Position numbers and translations under genes: made by a program. Shown in pieces: positions 49,487-57,163 of a stretch of 64,000 nt of DNA. Origin of the DNA: Pseudonocardia sp. 73-21 (GTDB lineage: Bacteria > Actinomycetota > Actinomycetes > Mycobacteriales > Pseudonocardiaceae); assembly GCF_001899645.1 (NCBI RefSeq), contig NZ_MKVV01000055.1, positions 1 to 64,000 on the forward strand. Reading direction: 5' to 3'. Within the stretch, counting starts at the first letter, position 1; each line of letters opens with the position of its first letter. The notes below the pieces were generated by a model. It had not been told where the DNA came from, made no database searches, and saw only the letters and a list, made by a program, of their open reading frames with translations.

Positions 49487-51439
49487 GTGACCGACGCCCC
49501 GGTGGCCCCGCTCCCCACACCCCGCGCGAACGGGGGGAACCCCGACCATCCCGCCGCCCACAGCGGCGGGCTCTACGGGCTCGCCCTCGGCGCGCTCGGC
49601 ATCGTGTTCGGCGACATCGGCACCAGCCCGCTCTACGCCGTGCAGACCGTGTTCTCGATCGACGACGGCGCGGTGAAGCCCACGCCCGACGACATCTACG
49701 GCGTCGTGTCGCTGATCTTCTGGTCGGTCACGCTCGTCGTCACCCTCAAGTACGTCACCTTCATCCTGCGCGCCGACAACGACGGCGAGGGCGGCATCAT
49801 GGCGCTCGCGGCGCTGGTCCGCGGGGTGACGGGCTCGCACGCGCGCCGGGCCGGGCTGGCCCTGGCGCTGGGGGTGCTCGGCGCGTCGCTGTTCTACGGC
49901 GACTCCCTGATCACCCCGGCGATCTCGGTGCTCTCGGCCGTGGAGGGCCTGGAGGTGGCCGATCCCGGGCTCGCCGACGCCATCCTGCCGATCGGCATCG
50001 CGATCCTCGCGCTGCTGTTCACCGCCCAGCGGTTCGGCACCCACCGCGTGGGGCGGCTGTTCGGGCCGGTCATGGTGATCTGGTTCGTGACGCTCGCCGT
50101 GCTCGGGATCCCGCACATCATCGGCCACCCGGGCGTGCTGCGGGGCCTCTCCCCCACCTACATCGTCTCGTTCGTGGCCGACCACCCCTTCACGGCGTTC
50201 GTCGCGATGGGCGCGGTCGTGCTGGTGATCACCGGCGCCGAGGCGCTCTACGCCGACATGGGCCACTTCGGCAGGCGCCCGATCCGCCTGTCCTGGTTCG
50301 CCGTGGTGTTCCCGGCGCTGATCCTCAACTATCTGGGCCAGGCCGCGCTGGTCCTGGACGACCCGAAGGCGATCGTCAACCCGTTCTACCTGCTCGCGCC
50401 GGACTGGGCGCGGCTGCCGCTCGTCGTGCTGGCCACGTTCGCCACGGTCATCGCGTCCCAGGCGGTGATCTCCGGCGCGTTCTCGGTGTCCCGGCAGGCC
50501 GTGCGGTTGGGCTTCCTGCCCCACCTGACCGTGCGCCAGACCTCCACGCAGGAGAGCGGCCAGATCTACGTGCCCGCGGTGAACTGGCTGCTGTTCGGCG
50601 GCGTGCTGGTGCTCATCGTGACCTTCCGGTCGTCGGCGAGCCTCGCCACCGCCTACGGGCTCGCGGTGACGGGCACGCTGCTGCTCACCACCACCCTGTT
50701 CCTCATGTACGCGGCCACGGCGTGGCACTGGGAGCGCTGGAAGCTCGTGGGGGTGGCGGTGGTCTTCGGCGGCGTCGAGCTGCTCTACCTGGGCGCCAAC
50801 CTCACCAAGATCGCCCACGGCGGATGGCTGCCGTTGCTGATCGCCGCGATCGTCGTCACCGTCATGACCACCTGGCAACGGGGGCGGCGGATCGTCACCG
50901 CGCGGCGCACCGAGCTGGAGGGCCCGCTGCCGGAATTCGTGGACACGATGCACGGCAAGGGCATCACCCGGGTGCCGGGGCTCGCCGTCTTCCCGCACCC
51001 CACCAACCGCACCGCGCCGCTGGCCCTGCGCGCCAACGTGGAGTTCAACCACGTGCTGCACGAGCGCGTCGTGATCATCTCCGTGGAGTCGGAGAACGTG
51101 CCGCACGTGCCACCCGACGAGCGGCTCACCGTCGACGAGCTCGGTCACGTCCACGACGGCATCGTGCACCTGTGCGCCCGCTTCGGGTTCCAGGACGACC
51201 AGGACCTGCCCGCCGTGCTGCGCCAGGCCCGCGGCCTGTCCCCCGACCTCGACCTGGACCCCGCCGGGGCGTCGTTCTTCCTGTCCCGCATCACGATCGA
51301 GCGCAGCAGGCGGCCGGGCATGCACTCCTGGCGCAAGCGGCTGTTCATCGGGCTGTCGCACAACGCCGCCTCCCCGGCCGCCTACTTCCACCTGCCGGTC
51401 GACCGCACCGTCGTCATGGGTTCCCGCATCGAGCTCTGA
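49487..51439 (+). CDS. kup: KUP-family potassium transporter
   Basis: The 650-aa product is a Kup/HAK-type K+ uptake carrier: LALGALGIVFGDIGTSPLYA at the first membrane segment, LRADNDGEGGIMALAAL, FYGDSLITPAISVLSAVEGL, GAEALYADMGHFGR, about twelve membrane segments and a C-terminal cytosolic domain of about 190 residues. It takes up K+ with protons. The GTG 49487 is 18 bases after the preceding gene, suggesting co-transcription. Confidence 0.93.
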   Translation: MTDAPVAPLPTPRANGGNPDHPAAHSGGLYGLALGALGIVFGDIGTSPLYAVQTVFSIDDGAVKPTPDDIYGVVSLIFWSVTLVVTLKYVTFILRADNDGEGGIMALAALVRGVTGSHARRAGLALALGVLGASLFYGDSLITPAISVLSAVEGLEVADPGLADAILPIGIAILALLFTAQRFGTHRVGRLFGPVMVIWFVTLAVLGIPHIIGHPGVLRGLSPTYIVSFVADHPFTAFVAMGAVVLVITGAEALYADMGHFGRRPIRLSWFAVVFPALILNYLGQAALVLDDPKAIVNPFYLLAPDWARLPLVVLATFATVIASQAVISGAFSVSRQAVRLGFLPHLTVRQTSTQESGQIYVPAVNWLLFGGVLVLIVTFRSSASLATAYGLAVTGTLLLTTTLFLMYAATAWHWERWKLVGVAVVFGGVELLYLGANLTKIAHGGWLPLLIAAIVVTVMTTWQRGRRIVTARRTELEGPLPEFVDTMHGKGITRVPGLAVFPHPTNRTAPLALRANVEFNHVLHERVVIISVESENVPHVPPDERLTVDELGHVHDGIVHLCARFGFQDDQDLPAVLRQARGLSPDLDLDPAGASFFLSRITIERSRRPGMHSWRKRLFIGLSHNAASPAAYFHLPVDRTVVMGSRIEL

Positions 51440-51477
51440 GCCGCGGCCGCTCGGAGGACATGGGGAAGGATGGGCGG

Positions 51478-52185
51478 ATGCCGGTCACCGACGACGCCAT
51501 CGAGAAGATCAAGGCGATGATCGTCTCCGGTGAGCTGGGCCCCGGGGCGCGGCTACCGCGCGAGGCCGACCTCGCCGTGCGGCTGGGCCTGTCGCGCAAC
51601 TCGCTGCGCGAGGCGGTCAAGGCGTTGTCGCTGATCCGCGTGCTCGACGTGCGGCAGGGCGACGGCACCTACGTCACCAGCCTCGACCCCGACCTGCTCC
51701 TCGACGCCATGAGCTTCGTCGTCGACTTCCACCGCGACGACACCGTGCTGGAGTTCCTCGAGGTGCGCCGCATCCTGGAGCCCGCGGCCACCGCGATGGC
51801 GGCACTCGCCATGAGCGACGAGGAGATCGTCGGGCTGCGCGAGGTGCTGGCGGCGCTGGGCCCCGACCCCGACGCCGAGGCGCTGGTGGCCAACGACCTG
51901 GAGTTCCACCGGCGCATCGCGGCCGGCAGCGGCAACTCGGTGCTGTGCTCGCTGATCGACGGCCTCTCGGGCCCCACCACCCGCGCGCGGATCTGGCGCG
52001 GCCTCACGCAGGAGGGCGCGGTGGCCCGCACGATCGAGCAGCACGAGGCCATCTGCGACGCCATCGCCGCCCGCCAGCCCGAGGTCGCCCGCTCGTGGGC
52101 CACCGTGCACGTGGCCGGGGTGGAGCAGTGGTTGCGCAGTGCGCTCCTCGACCAGGGACCTCTAGGAGCGCGGACGCACCCGTAG
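51478..52185 (+). CDS. FadR-type GntR regulator
   Basis: The 235-aa product has a GntR winged helix (PGARLPREADLAVRLGLSRN followed by SLREAVKALSLIRVLDVRQG) and a C-terminal FCD ligand domain (LEVRRILEPAATAMAALA; NDLEFHRRIAAGSGN; EQHEAICDAIAARQPEVA). ATG 51478 has a GGAAGG site eight bases away; the ATG at 51460 has its GGAGG too close. It is convergent with, and overlaps by 24 bases, the L-fuconate dehydrogenase gene. Sugar-acid operons are often controlled by such regulators, so it probably senses L-fuconate or a product. Confidence 0.87.
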   Translation: MPVTDDAIEKIKAMIVSGELGPGARLPREADLAVRLGLSRNSLREAVKALSLIRVLDVRQGDGTYVTSLDPDLLLDAMSFVVDFHRDDTVLEFLEVRRILEPAATAMAALAMSDEEIVGLREVLAALGPDPDAEALVANDLEFHRRIAAGSGNSVLCSLIDGLSGPTTRARIWRGLTQEGAVARTIEQHEAICDAIAARQPEVARSWATVHVAGVEQWLRSALLDQGPLGARTHP

Positions 52186-52914
52186 GCCCTGCATGCCGCC
52201 GTCGACCGCCAGCGCCGCTCCGGTGGTGGACGACGCGAGCGGGCTCGCCAGGTAGGCGATCGCCGCGGCCACCTCGTCGGCGGTGACGAGCCGGCCCATC
52301 GGCTGGCGGGCGTTCAGCGCGGCCCGCTCGGCCTCCGGGTCGGTGGCCGAGTCCAGCAGCCGCCCCACCCACGGGGTGTCGGCGGTGCCGGGGTTCACGC
52401 AGTTCACGCGGATGCCCTCGGCCACGTGGTCGGCGGCCATCGCCAGGGTGAGCGACTGCACGGCGCCCTTGGACGCGCAGTAGAGCGCCCGCTGCGGCAG
52501 GCCGGCGGTGGCCGCGATCGAGCACGTGTTGACGATGGCCGGGTGCGACGAACGGCGCAGGTGCGGCAGCGCGGCGCGGCTGAGCCGCACGATGCCCAGC
52601 ACGTTGACGTCCAGCACGCGCCGCCACTCGTCGAGCGGGTTGGTCTCGACGGTGCCCTGCGCGCCGATGCCGGCGTTGTTGACCAGGACGTCGATGCCGC
52701 CGAGCCGTTCGACGACACCCGCGACGGCGGCGTCCACCGACGCGTCGTCGGTGACGTCGGCGGTGAGCGCGAGCAGCGGCTCCGGCACGCCCGAGGGGTC
52801 GAGGTCCAGGCACGCCACGCGCGCGCCGCGGTCGGCCAGCAGGCGGGCGGTGGCCAGGCCGATGCCCGACCCGCCCCCCGTGACCACGGCGACCAGCCCG
52901 TCGAACTCGCTCAT
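52162..52914 (-). CDS. SDR, probable 2-keto-3-deoxy-L-fuconate dehydrogenase
   Basis: The 250-aa product is a classical [26 protein letters not shown] in [14 protein letters not shown], serine in [15 protein letters not shown] with the Tyr-Lys pair, and NPGTADTPW. Operon linkage to L-fuconate dehydratase (four-base overlap) suggests it oxidises 2-keto-3-deoxy-L-fuconate in the non-phosphorylating fucose pathway. The substrate is inferred from the neighbour. The gene ends inside the convergent GntR gene. Confidence 0.82.
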   Translation of the reverse strand: MSEFDGLVAVVTGGGSGIGLATARLLADRGARVACLDLDPSGVPEPLLALTADVTDDASVDAAVAGVVERLGGIDVLVNNAGIGAQGTVETNPLDEWRRVLDVNVLGIVRLSRAALPHLRRSSHPAIVNTCSIAATAGLPQRALYCASKGAVQSLTLAMAADHVAEGIRVNCVNPGTADTPWVGRLLDSATDPEAERAALNARQPMGRLVTADEVAAAIAYLASPLASSTTGAALAVDGGMQGLRVRPRS

Positions 52915-54221
52915 GGGGTCTCCTTCCAGACGGCACCGTCGGGGAAGCGGAAGGCGGTCAGGGTGGAGGCGTGCATCTCGCCGCCGCCGCCGGGCGCCGT
53001 GGGCGGCCAGTAGCGGCCCGCGTGCACGTCGACGGGGGTGACGAAGTGCTCGTGCAGGTGGTCGACGTACTCGATCACCCGGTCGTCCCACGACCCGGAG
53101 ATCGCCACGACGTCGAGCATCGAGAGGTGCTGCACCAGCTCGCAGAGCCCCACCCCACCGGCGTGCGGGCACACCGGCACGCCGAACTTCGCGGCCAGCA
53201 GCAGGATCGCGATGTTCTCGTTCACCCCGCCGACGCGCGCGGCGTCGATCTGCAGGTACGACAGCGCGCCGGTCTGCAGCAGCTGTTTGAACACCACGCG
53301 GTTGGCGACGTGCTCACCGGCGGCGACCCGGATCGGGGCGATGCCCTCGGCGATCGCGGCCAGCCCCAGCACGTCGTCGGGGCTCGTCGGCTCCTCCACC
53401 CACCACGGTTCGTACTGCGCCAGCGCCCGCACCCAGTCGATGGCGTCCGCGACGTCCCAGCGCTGGTTGGCGTCGATCGCGATGCGGATGTCCGGGCCCA
53501 CGGTGTCGCGCGCGATGCGCAGGCGGCGCCGGTCGTCGTCGAGGTCGGCACCGACCTTCAGCTTGATCTGGCCGAACCCGTCGGCCACGGCCTCCCGGCA
53601 CAGCCGCGCCAGCTTCTCGTCGTCGTAGCCGAGCCAGCCCGCGCTGGTCGTGTAGGCGGGGTAGCCCTCGGCCCGCAGGCGCCTCTCCCGCTCCGCGCGG
53701 CCCGGCTCGGCCTTGCGCAGGATGTCGAGGGCCTCGTCGCGGGTGAGCGCGTCGGTGAGGTAGCGGAAGTCGACGAGCTCGACGAGCTCCTCGGGCGAGA
53801 GGTCGGCGAGCAGCTTCCACAGCGGCAGCCCGGCCCGTTTGGCCCGCAGGTCCCACAGGGCGTTGACCACGGCGGAGATCGCCATGTGGATGACGCCCTT
53901 CTCCGGGCCCAGCCAGCGAAGCTGCGAGTCGTGGACGAGCTCGATCCACAGCGGCCCCAGGTTCGCCAGCAACTCCGGCACCGGGCGCCCGACGAGCCGC
54001 GCCGCTACCGAGGTGATGGCGGTGGTCTGCACCTCGTTGCCCCGGCCGATCGTGAACGCGAACCCGTGGCCCTCGTGCCCGTCGCCGGCGTCGGTGGTGA
54101 TCACGACGTACGCGGCCGAGTAGTCCGGGTCCGGGTTCATCGCGTCCGAACCGTCGAGCTCGCGGGAGGTGGGGAAGCGGACGTCGACGGCGCGGACGTC
54201 GGTGACGCGCGGAGAGCTCAC
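52911..54221 (-). CDS. L-fuconate dehydratase (enolase superfamily)
   Basis: The 436-aa product is a mandelate-racemase-group enolase-superfamily enzyme. It has the KxK base pair (Lys220, Lys222 in QIKLKVG), metal-binding Asp250 (AIDANQRW), Glu276 and Glu303 (WVEEP, AGEH), and catalytic His353 (CPHAGG). This spacing and the length fit the fuconate dehydratase subgroup (bacterial FucD, human ENOSF1). It dehydrates L-fuconate to 2-keto-3-deoxy-L-fuconate. The usual fucose dehydrogenase, lactonase, aldolase and transporter genes are not in the window, so the cluster is incomplete here. Confidence 0.87.
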   Translation of the reverse strand: MSSPRVTDVRAVDVRFPTSRELDGSDAMNPDPDYSAAYVVITTDAGDGHEGHGFAFTIGRGNEVQTTAITSVAARLVGRPVPELLANLGPLWIELVHDSQLRWLGPEKGVIHMAISAVVNALWDLRAKRAGLPLWKLLADLSPEELVELVDFRYLTDALTRDEALDILRKAEPGRAERERRLRAEGYPAYTTSAGWLGYDDEKLARLCREAVADGFGQIKLKVGADLDDDRRRLRIARDTVGPDIRIAIDANQRWDVADAIDWVRALAQYEPWWVEEPTSPDDVLGLAAIAEGIAPIRVAAGEHVANRVVFKQLLQTGALSYLQIDAARVGGVNENIAILLLAAKFGVPVCPHAGGVGLCELVQHLSMLDVVAISGSWDDRVIEYVDHLHEHFVTPVDVHAGRYWPPTAPGGGGEMHASTLTAFRFPDGAVWKETP

Positions 54222-54240
54222 TGGGCACCAGACTTCCGTG

Positions 54241-54251
54241 ACATCGGATGT
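54241..54251. promoter_or_regulatory. Palindrome upstream of the fuconate genes
   Basis: ACATCGGATGT has 5-bp arms around a central G and lies 20-30 bases upstream of the dehydratase start. It may be the binding site of the convergently encoded GntR regulator. Confidence 0.35.
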
Positions 54252-54264
54252 GTGGAGGACCCTA

Positions 54265-54301
54265 GCCCGCGTCTGCCTCGACCAACAAGACAGACGCGGG
54301 C
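54265..54301. terminator. Terminator hairpin downstream of msrA
   Basis: GCCCGCGTCTG (54265-54275) and CAGACGCGGGC (54291-54301) make a perfect 11-bp stem with a 15-base loop. It lies 20 bases beyond the msrA stop (minus strand) and just upstream of the fuconate promoter, so it would insulate the two units. Confidence 0.55.
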
Positions 54302-54321
54302 AGACATCCGAGGTCTCGGGT

Positions 54322-54837
54322 TCAGCGCGCGGTCTCCGCCTCGCGCTTCGGCAGGACCCAGCCCGGCCGCACGAAGTGGCACGTGTATCCGGTGGGGTAC
54401 TTCTGCAGGTAGTCCTGGTGCTCGGGCTCGGCCTCCCAGAACGGCCCGGCCGGCTCCACCTCGGTGACGACCTTGCCCGGCCACAGGCCGGACGCGTCGA
54501 CGTCGGCGATGGTGTCGATCGCCGTCGCCTTCTGCTCGTCGGAGGTGTAGTAGATCGCCGAGCGGTAGCTGCGGCCCAGGTCGTTGCCCTGGCGGTCCTT
54601 CGTCGACGGGTCGTGGATCTGGAAGAAGAACTCCAGCAGCTCGCGGTAGGTGATCACGGAGGGGTCGAAGACGATCTCGACGGCCTCGGCGTGGTCGCCG
54701 TGGTTGCGGTAGGTGGCGTTCGGGGTGTCGCCGCCCGAGTACCCCACGCGCGTGGAGATCACCCCGGGGCGCCGCCGCACGAGCTCCTGCGCTCCCCAGA
54801 AGCAGCCCCCGGCGAGGATCGCGGTCTCGGTTGTCAT
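54322..54837 (-). CDS. msrA: Peptide methionine sulfoxide reductase MsrA
   Basis: The 171-aa product reduces methionine-S-sulfoxide in proteins. Catalytic GCFWG sits at residues 11-15 (GGCFWGAQE), and the family stretches [40 protein letters not shown] and [17 protein letters not shown] are clear. The ATG 54837 begins [11 protein letters not shown]. It is a single-gene unit ended by the hairpin downstream. Confidence 0.95.
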   Translation of the reverse strand: MTTETAILAGGCFWGAQELVRRRPGVISTRVGYSGGDTPNATYRNHGDHAEAVEIVFDPSVITYRELLEFFFQIHDPSTKDRQGNDLGRSYRSAIYYTSDEQKATAIDTIADVDASGLWPGKVVTEVEPAGPFWEAEPEHQDYLQKYPTGYTCHFVRPGWVLPKREAETAR

Positions 54838-54912
54838 CCTGTTGCCTCCTCGATGTTGCTGGTACCGCCGATGGAACGCCCTGCACGGGGCCGATGTTCC
54901 GGACCCCGCTCG

Positions 54913-55776
54913 TCAGATCAGGTCGCTGCGGCTCACGACCCCGGCCAGGGTCGCTCCGTCCACCACCGGGACCGTGCGCAGCCCGTGGTCGGCCACCAGG
55001 GCCTGCGCGTCGCCCACCGTCGCGCGGGCGTCCACCGTGACCGGGGTCCTCGTCATCACCGACGACACCGTGGAGTGGGCCTTCCGGCCGGCGAGCGGGT
55101 CGGCCAGGATGTCGGCCTCGCTGATGATCCCCACCAGCCGCCCCTCCCCCTCCACCACCGGGAGCGCGGTGTGGCGGTGCTCCAGCATCAGCCGGGCCGC
55201 GACGGCGACGGGCTCGCGTGCGGCGACCGCGACGACCTCGCGGGTCATCACGGCCGTCACGGGCGTTCCCGCCGACGGCGCCGGTCCGGTGCGGCGGACC
55301 CGCACCATGGCGGCGAGTGCGTCGTCCTCGGTGCGGTCGCGGCCGCCGCCGAACAGCCGGCGCAGACCCGGCCGGGAGCCGCCGTCCGCACGGTGACGGA
55401 GCAGGTCGCTGCGGGTGACGACGCCCACCAGCCTGCCGCCCTGCACGACGGGCAGCACGCGCAGCTGGCCGTGGCTGCGCAGCCGCTCCGCGACCGCGGC
55501 CGCGTTGGCGGTGGCCGACATCGACAGCACGTCGGGGGTCATGATCTCCTCCACCGACGTCCGCTCGTCGGCCTCGACGCCCTCGGTGCGGTGCACCTCG
55601 CGGAAACGCAGGACGTCGAGCAGGCTCACCATGCCGACGAGCCGGGACGAACCGGTGACCACGGGCAGCGCGCTGAAGCCGAAGCGGGTCATCCGGTCGA
55701 CCGCTGCGGAGATCGGTTCGTCGGCGCGGACGGTGACGACGCGGACGGTCATGAGATCCCGGAGTGCTCGTGCCAT
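54913..55776 (-). CDS. Four-CBS-domain protein
   Basis: The 287-aa product contains four CBS modules in two tandem pairs, each with the DLMT/IMTP/VMTR start and a closing LLDV, RSDL or EADI (for example LRDLMTVRVVTVRADEPISA and VSSVMTRTPVTVDARATVGD). A basic Arg/Gly linker separates the pairs (around residues 133-150). CBS pairs bind adenosyl ligands such as AMP, ATP or SAM and usually regulate an attached enzyme or channel; here no catalytic domain is present, so it is a free-standing sensor. Confidence 0.9.
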   Translation of the reverse strand: MARALRDLMTVRVVTVRADEPISAAVDRMTRFGFSALPVVTGSSRLVGMVSLLDVLRFREVHRTEGVEADERTSVEEIMTPDVLSMSATANAAAVAERLRSHGQLRVLPVVQGGRLVGVVTRSDLLRHRADGGSRPGLRRLFGGGRDRTEDDALAAMVRVRRTGPAPSAGTPVTAVMTREVVAVAAREPVAVAARLMLEHRHTALPVVEGEGRLVGIISEADILADPLAGRKAHSTVSSVMTRTPVTVDARATVGDAQALVADHGLRTVPVVDGATLAGVVSRSDLI

Positions 55777-55786
55777 CGCCGCGACC

Positions 55787-56545
55787 CTACCGGCCCTTCC
55801 AGACCGGCGGACGCTTGTCGCGGAACGAGGCCGGCCCCTCCTGAGCGTCCTCGGAGAGGTAGACGCCCTCGTAGATCCGGTCCGCGGTGTCCAGTGCGGC
55901 GGACCAGCCCATCTCGGCGCTGGCGTAGACCATCGCCTTGCCCGCGCGCACCGACAGCGGCGCGTTGCCGGCGATCGTCAGGGCGAGCCGCTGCGTCTCG
56001 GCCACCAGGTCGGCGGCCGGCACCACCTTGTTGACCAGCCCCAGCTCGTAGGCCCGCTGCGCGCTGATCGGGTCGCCGGTGAGCACCATCTCCATCGCCA
56101 CCCGCGGCGGGATGAGCCACGGCAGCGGCGCCGCCCACGGCGAGCCGCGGCCGATCTTCGCCTCGGTGATCGCGAACCGGGCGTGGTCGGCCGCCACGAC
56201 GAGGTCCACCGACTGCGCGAGCAGGAAACCGCCCGCGTAGGCCACGCCGTTGACGGCGGCGATCACCGGCTTGTCGACGTGCACGGTGCGGCCCAGATGC
56301 GGCACGAACGCGCGGCCCGGAACTTTCAGCGCGGTGTCGGCCATCTCCTTGAGGTCGCCGCCCGCACAGAACGCCTTGTCCCCCGCTCCGGTCAGCACGG
56401 CGACGGCCGCGGCGTCGTCGGCGGCGAACCGCTCGTAGGCGGTGAGGATCCCGGCCCGCACGGCGGCGTTGAGGGCGTTGCGCGCCTCGGGCCGGTCGAT
56501 GGTGATCCACGCGACCCGGTCGCGAACCTCGTAGGTGACGGACAC
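55787..56545 (-). CDS. Enoyl-CoA hydratase/crotonase family protein
   Basis: The 252-aa product has crotonase features: PEARNALNAAVRAGILTAY, oxyanion GDKAFCAGGDLKEMADTAL and AAVNGVAYAGGFLLAQSVD, and ITEAKIGRGSPWAAPLPWLI in the active-site loop. It ends FRDKRPPVWKGR, as CoA-hydratase paralogues do. It lies ten bases upstream of the CBS gene, so both are likely on one transcript, although the tie is not obvious. The CoA ester is unknown. Confidence 0.88.
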   Translation of the reverse strand: MSVTYEVRDRVAWITIDRPEARNALNAAVRAGILTAYERFAADDAAAVAVLTGAGDKAFCAGGDLKEMADTALKVPGRAFVPHLGRTVHVDKPVIAAVNGVAYAGGFLLAQSVDLVVAADHARFAITEAKIGRGSPWAAPLPWLIPPRVAMEMVLTGDPISAQRAYELGLVNKVVPAADLVAETQRLALTIAGNAPLSVRAGKAMVYASAEMGWSAALDTADRIYEGVYLSEDAQEGPASFRDKRPPVWKGR

Positions 56546-56681
56546 GGGCTCCTCCAGTCAGATGAACGGCACTCCGGTCGGAACCTATGCGACGGGACGG
56601 CCGTTCGTCGGTCCCGGGTTGCCCCCGTCCCCCTTTCCGCGTGAGGGTGGGGGTCCGCCATCGAGTCGAAGGAGCCTCCCC

Positions 56682-57083
56682 ATGGCATTCCCCGGTCTAC
56701 AGCACGTCGCCATCACCGTCTCGGATCTGAGGCGCAGCACCCAGTGGTACTCGACGCTGTTCGGCGCCGAGCCCGTCCTCGACGAGGACGAGGAGGGCGG
56801 CGCGTTCCACCACACCGTCTTCGCCCTCGACGGCGGCATGCTCTTCGGGCTCCACACGCACATGGGCGCCGAGACGAAGGACCGCGCCGACGAGCACCGC
56901 ACCGGCCTCGACCACATCGGATTCGCCCTCTCGGGCACGGTGGAGCTGCAGCTGTGGGAGGGCAGGCTCAACGCCCTCGGGATCCCCCACGGCGGCATCA
57001 AGAAGGCCCACTACGGCAGCGGCATCTCCTTCCGCGACCCCGACAACATCGCCCTCGAGTTCTTCATCGCGCCCGGCACCTGA
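56682..57083 (+). CDS. VOC-family protein
   Basis: The 133-aa product is a glyoxalase/bleomycin-resistance-fold protein: LQHVAITVSDLRRSTQWYST, with the metal-type histidine in QHVAITV, FALDGGMLFGLHTH, GLDHIGFALSG and C-terminal FRDPDNIALEFFIAPG with the glutamate ligand. The ATG 56682 has a GAAGGAG site. It is followed by the glgX leader hairpin; no partner suggests a substrate. Confidence 0.83.
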   Translation: MAFPGLQHVAITVSDLRRSTQWYSTLFGAEPVLDEDEEGGAFHHTVFALDGGMLFGLHTHMGAETKDRADEHRTGLDHIGFALSGTVELQLWEGRLNALGIPHGGIKKAHYGSGISFRDPDNIALEFFIAPGT

Positions 57084-57122
57084 GCCGCCCCGAGTCGCCG
57101 GACGGGCCCGCGTGCTCTAGAA

Positions 57123-57151
57123 AGACGTGCTGCCGCTTCGGCAGCACGTCT
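57123..57151 (+). terminator. 13-bp stem hairpin just before glgX
   Basis: AGACGTGCTGCCG (57123-57135) and CGGCAGCACGTCT (57139-57151) form a perfect 13-bp stem with loop CTT. It ends four bases before the GGAGG ribosome site of glgX. It may terminate the VOC gene, but so close to the glgX start it could also act as an attenuator or occlude the ribosome site. Confidence 0.55.
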
Positions 57152-57163
57152 CCCGGAGGTCTT

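Noticed and set aside
48446..52185. Very long opposing frames (981 codons minus, upstream part of 1208 codons plus) over kup
   Set aside because: Low-complexity translations caused by high GC. Only the last 235 codons of the plus frame, the GntR regulator, are real.
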